Source of the DNA: Gemmatimonadota bacterium
GTDB taxonomy: Bacteria > Gemmatimonadota > Gemmatimonadetes > Longimicrobiales > Gaopeijiaceae
Assembly (NCBI GenBank): GCA_022823225.1
Contig: JAJDXM010000061.1
Coordinates: 1 to 53,256, forward strand
Direction: 5' to 3'
Length of the DNA stretch: 53,256 nucleotides
Shown here: positions 52,203 to 53,256 of the stretch, in pieces
Layout of the letters: each line of letters begins with the position of its first letter
Position numbering within the stretch: position 1 is the first letter of the stretch
Notes under the pieces: model-generated
What the model was told of the DNA's origin: nothing
Database searches by the model: none
The model's input: only the letters and a program-made list of their open reading frames with translations
Position numbers and translations under genes: made by a program

Positions 52203-53122
52203 GCGCGGGGCCGCCGGGCGCGGGTCGTCATCGCCACCGCCAGGGTGAGCAGGATCGCGGCGAGGAGCGTGTGCGTGGACACGTAGGGGGGCTCGAGCCG
52301 GAACGCGACCGAGGCGAAGCCCAGGATGATCTGCCCCACCACGCCCACGGCCAGCGCGACCCCGAGACCGCGCTGCACGGGGTCCTGGGTTCGCGCCAGG
52401 ATCTTGCGGGTGCCGCTGATGACCACGATCGCGACCGCCAGGCCCAGGACCCGGTGGAGGAAGTGCAGCTGCACCATCGGGTGAACCAGGGGCGGAATGA
52501 CCCTCCCGAGGCAAAGGGGCACGTCGGGACAGCCCATGCCGGAATCGGTGTGGCGCACCAGCGCCCCGACGATCGACTGGGCGAAGATCATGGTGGCCGC
52601 CCACAGGCCCGCCCGCCTGGAGGTCGCGTCGTTCAGGGCGGCTCCCGCGGTCGGTCCGGTCAGCACGAGCATGACTGTCGCCAGGGCCAGGAAGATGAAC
52701 GCGACCGCGAGGTGGGAGGTCGAGATGGCGTCGGGAAGGCGATAGATGACCGTGAGTCCCCCCAGCACCGACTGGAAGAGCAGCAGACCGATGCCGGCCA
52801 GTCCGAGAGTGAAGAGATCCGGCCGCCCGGGGAGCGTGCGGCGCGCCACGATCACCGCGGCCGTGAACAGGACGACGAGCGCCCCCGCCCAGAGGCGGTG
52901 GAGGTGCTCCCAGAATACGCCGCCCTTCATCTCGGGCATCATCGTGCCGAAACACGTCGGCCAATCCGGACAGGCGAGACTCGATCCGGTCGCGTGGACC
53001 ACGCTGCCGAGGAGGAGCAGCGCCAGCGTCCACACCAGCACGGCGTGGAGCAGGGCGCGGACCCATCCGGGATCCCGGCCGGGCGCCTTGCCGTGCCCGA
53101 GGGCCGGGGGGATTTCGTCCAC
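52199..53122 (-). CDS. ctaA: Heme A synthase (CtaA/COX15 family)
   Basis: Oxidises heme O to heme A for cytochrome c oxidase. The 307-residue membrane protein has eight predicted helices in two similar halves. Each half carries a cysteine pair in its first outer loop: LACPDWPTCFG and MGCPDVPLCLG. Heme-binding histidines appear in EHLHRLWAG, ISTSHLAVAF, LHFLHRVLGLAV and STHTLLAA. GTG 53122 is the only reasonable start because an in-frame stop lies just upstream and no ATG is near. Its upstream region is formed by the dispersed repeat at the right edge. DUF420 follows by overlap. Confidence 0.92.
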   Translation of the reverse strand: MDEIPPALGHGKAPGRDPGWVRALLHAVLVWTLALLLLGSVVHATGSSLACPDWPTCFGTMMPEMKGGVFWEHLHRLWAGALVVLFTAAVIVARRTLPGRPDLFTLGLAGIGLLLFQSVLGGLTVIYRLPDAISTSHLAVAFIFLALATVMLVLTGPTAGAALNDATSRRAGLWAATMIFAQSIVGALVRHTDSGMGCPDVPLCLGRVIPPLVHPMVQLHFLHRVLGLAVAIVVISGTRKILARTQDPVQRGLGVALAVGVVGQIILGFASVAFRLEPPYVSTHTLLAAILLTLAVAMTTRARRPRA

Positions 53123-53156
53123 GGGCTTCTAGTGTCCCGTCCCGGAAGTTCGCGTG

Positions 53157-53256
53157 CTAGCGAGAGTGCCGAGGCGCCGGGCTGGCAAGGCGCGACGAAG
53201 GGCGAATAGCAGAGCTATTTGCCCGAGGAGCAACGCATAGCGGAGCCTCAAGGACC
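53157..53256 (-). repeat. Dispersed repeat, copy at the right edge (incomplete)
   Basis: In reverse complement this stretch follows the 38465-38634 element closely: shared runs include GCGTTGCTCCTC and TCGTCGCGCCTTGCCAGCCC. A hairpin GGGCGAATAGC-AGA-GCTATTTGCCC (53200-53224) matches the one at 38546-38564 in place, with changes that keep pairing. The copy runs off the window. Between it and the ctaA start the bases TCCACGGGCT (53119-53128) resemble the terminal repeat. Confidence 0.65.

Overview
The window reads as ordinary chromosome of a GC-rich Gram-negative bacterium, most likely a member of Gemmatimonadota. This is inferred from gene content, not from an rRNA gene. The pointers are short group-2 sigma factors, a large family of 6-bladed beta-propeller lipoproteins, BlaI/M56 pairs, PadR/HAAS operons, penicillin-acylase and DUF2723 proteins, and a BamA-like outer membrane protein. 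No rRNA, tRNA or CRISPR array was seen. Genes are dense and often overlap by 4 bases (ATGA/GTGA), so many are translationally coupled.

Layout. 1-142: the end of an IS1595-like insertion sequence running off the left edge. 364-9004: ssb, a sigma factor, an outer membrane barrel protein, then a gluconeogenic pair (malic enzyme MaeB, PEP carboxykinase PckA) and an M23 lipoprotein. 9042-10530: a PadR / HAAS-membrane / TolQ-like operon with a near-perfect PadR operator. 10837-14008: BlaI, M56 peptidase and propeller lipoprotein in one coupled operon. 14174-21899: EVE protein, methylmalonate-semialdehyde dehydrogenase, a membrane protein, a propeller lipoprotein, an AGXT2-like aminotransferase, a sodium symporter with a tiny upstream partner, and signal peptidase I. 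21938-24652: amidohydrolase, a Phd/PIN toxin-antitoxin pair, and an orphan HicB with a hicA stub. 24674-30971: a decayed propeller gene, an intact one, then a second BlaI/M56 locus in which the M56 protease is fused to a propeller and lies next to a tandem paralogue of that propeller. 31167-37397: two YdeI-like genes flanking a penicillin acylase, a truncated UvrC homologue, and an HD phosphohydrolase. 37571-43422: a second sigma factor, rsgA, a membrane protein, and an SbcD-like/SbcC-like pair that lacks the key catalytic motifs. 43483-53122: DUF2723 membrane protein, trpE, M20 peptidase, an E1-alpha/coiled-coil/membrane-protein operon, a V4R-like protein, DUF420 and heme A synthase.

The two strongest leads are these. 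(1) BlaI/M56 regulatory loci are repeatedly coupled to extracytoplasmic beta-propellers; once this is an in-frame protease-propeller fusion beside the paralogue it probably came from. (2) A zinc-hook coiled-coil protein without a P-loop is coupled to a metallophosphoesterase-fold protein that has lost catalytic residues, and together they look like a degenerate Mre11-Rad50 (SbcCD) complex. The window also holds a dispersed intergenic repeat family with an 11-bp terminal inverted repeat and a conserved hairpin (copies near 16.3, 38.5, 43.4 and 53.2 kb), and two copies of a long imperfect palindrome (9.0 and 14.0 kb). Several promoter/operator arrangements could be resolved to the base.
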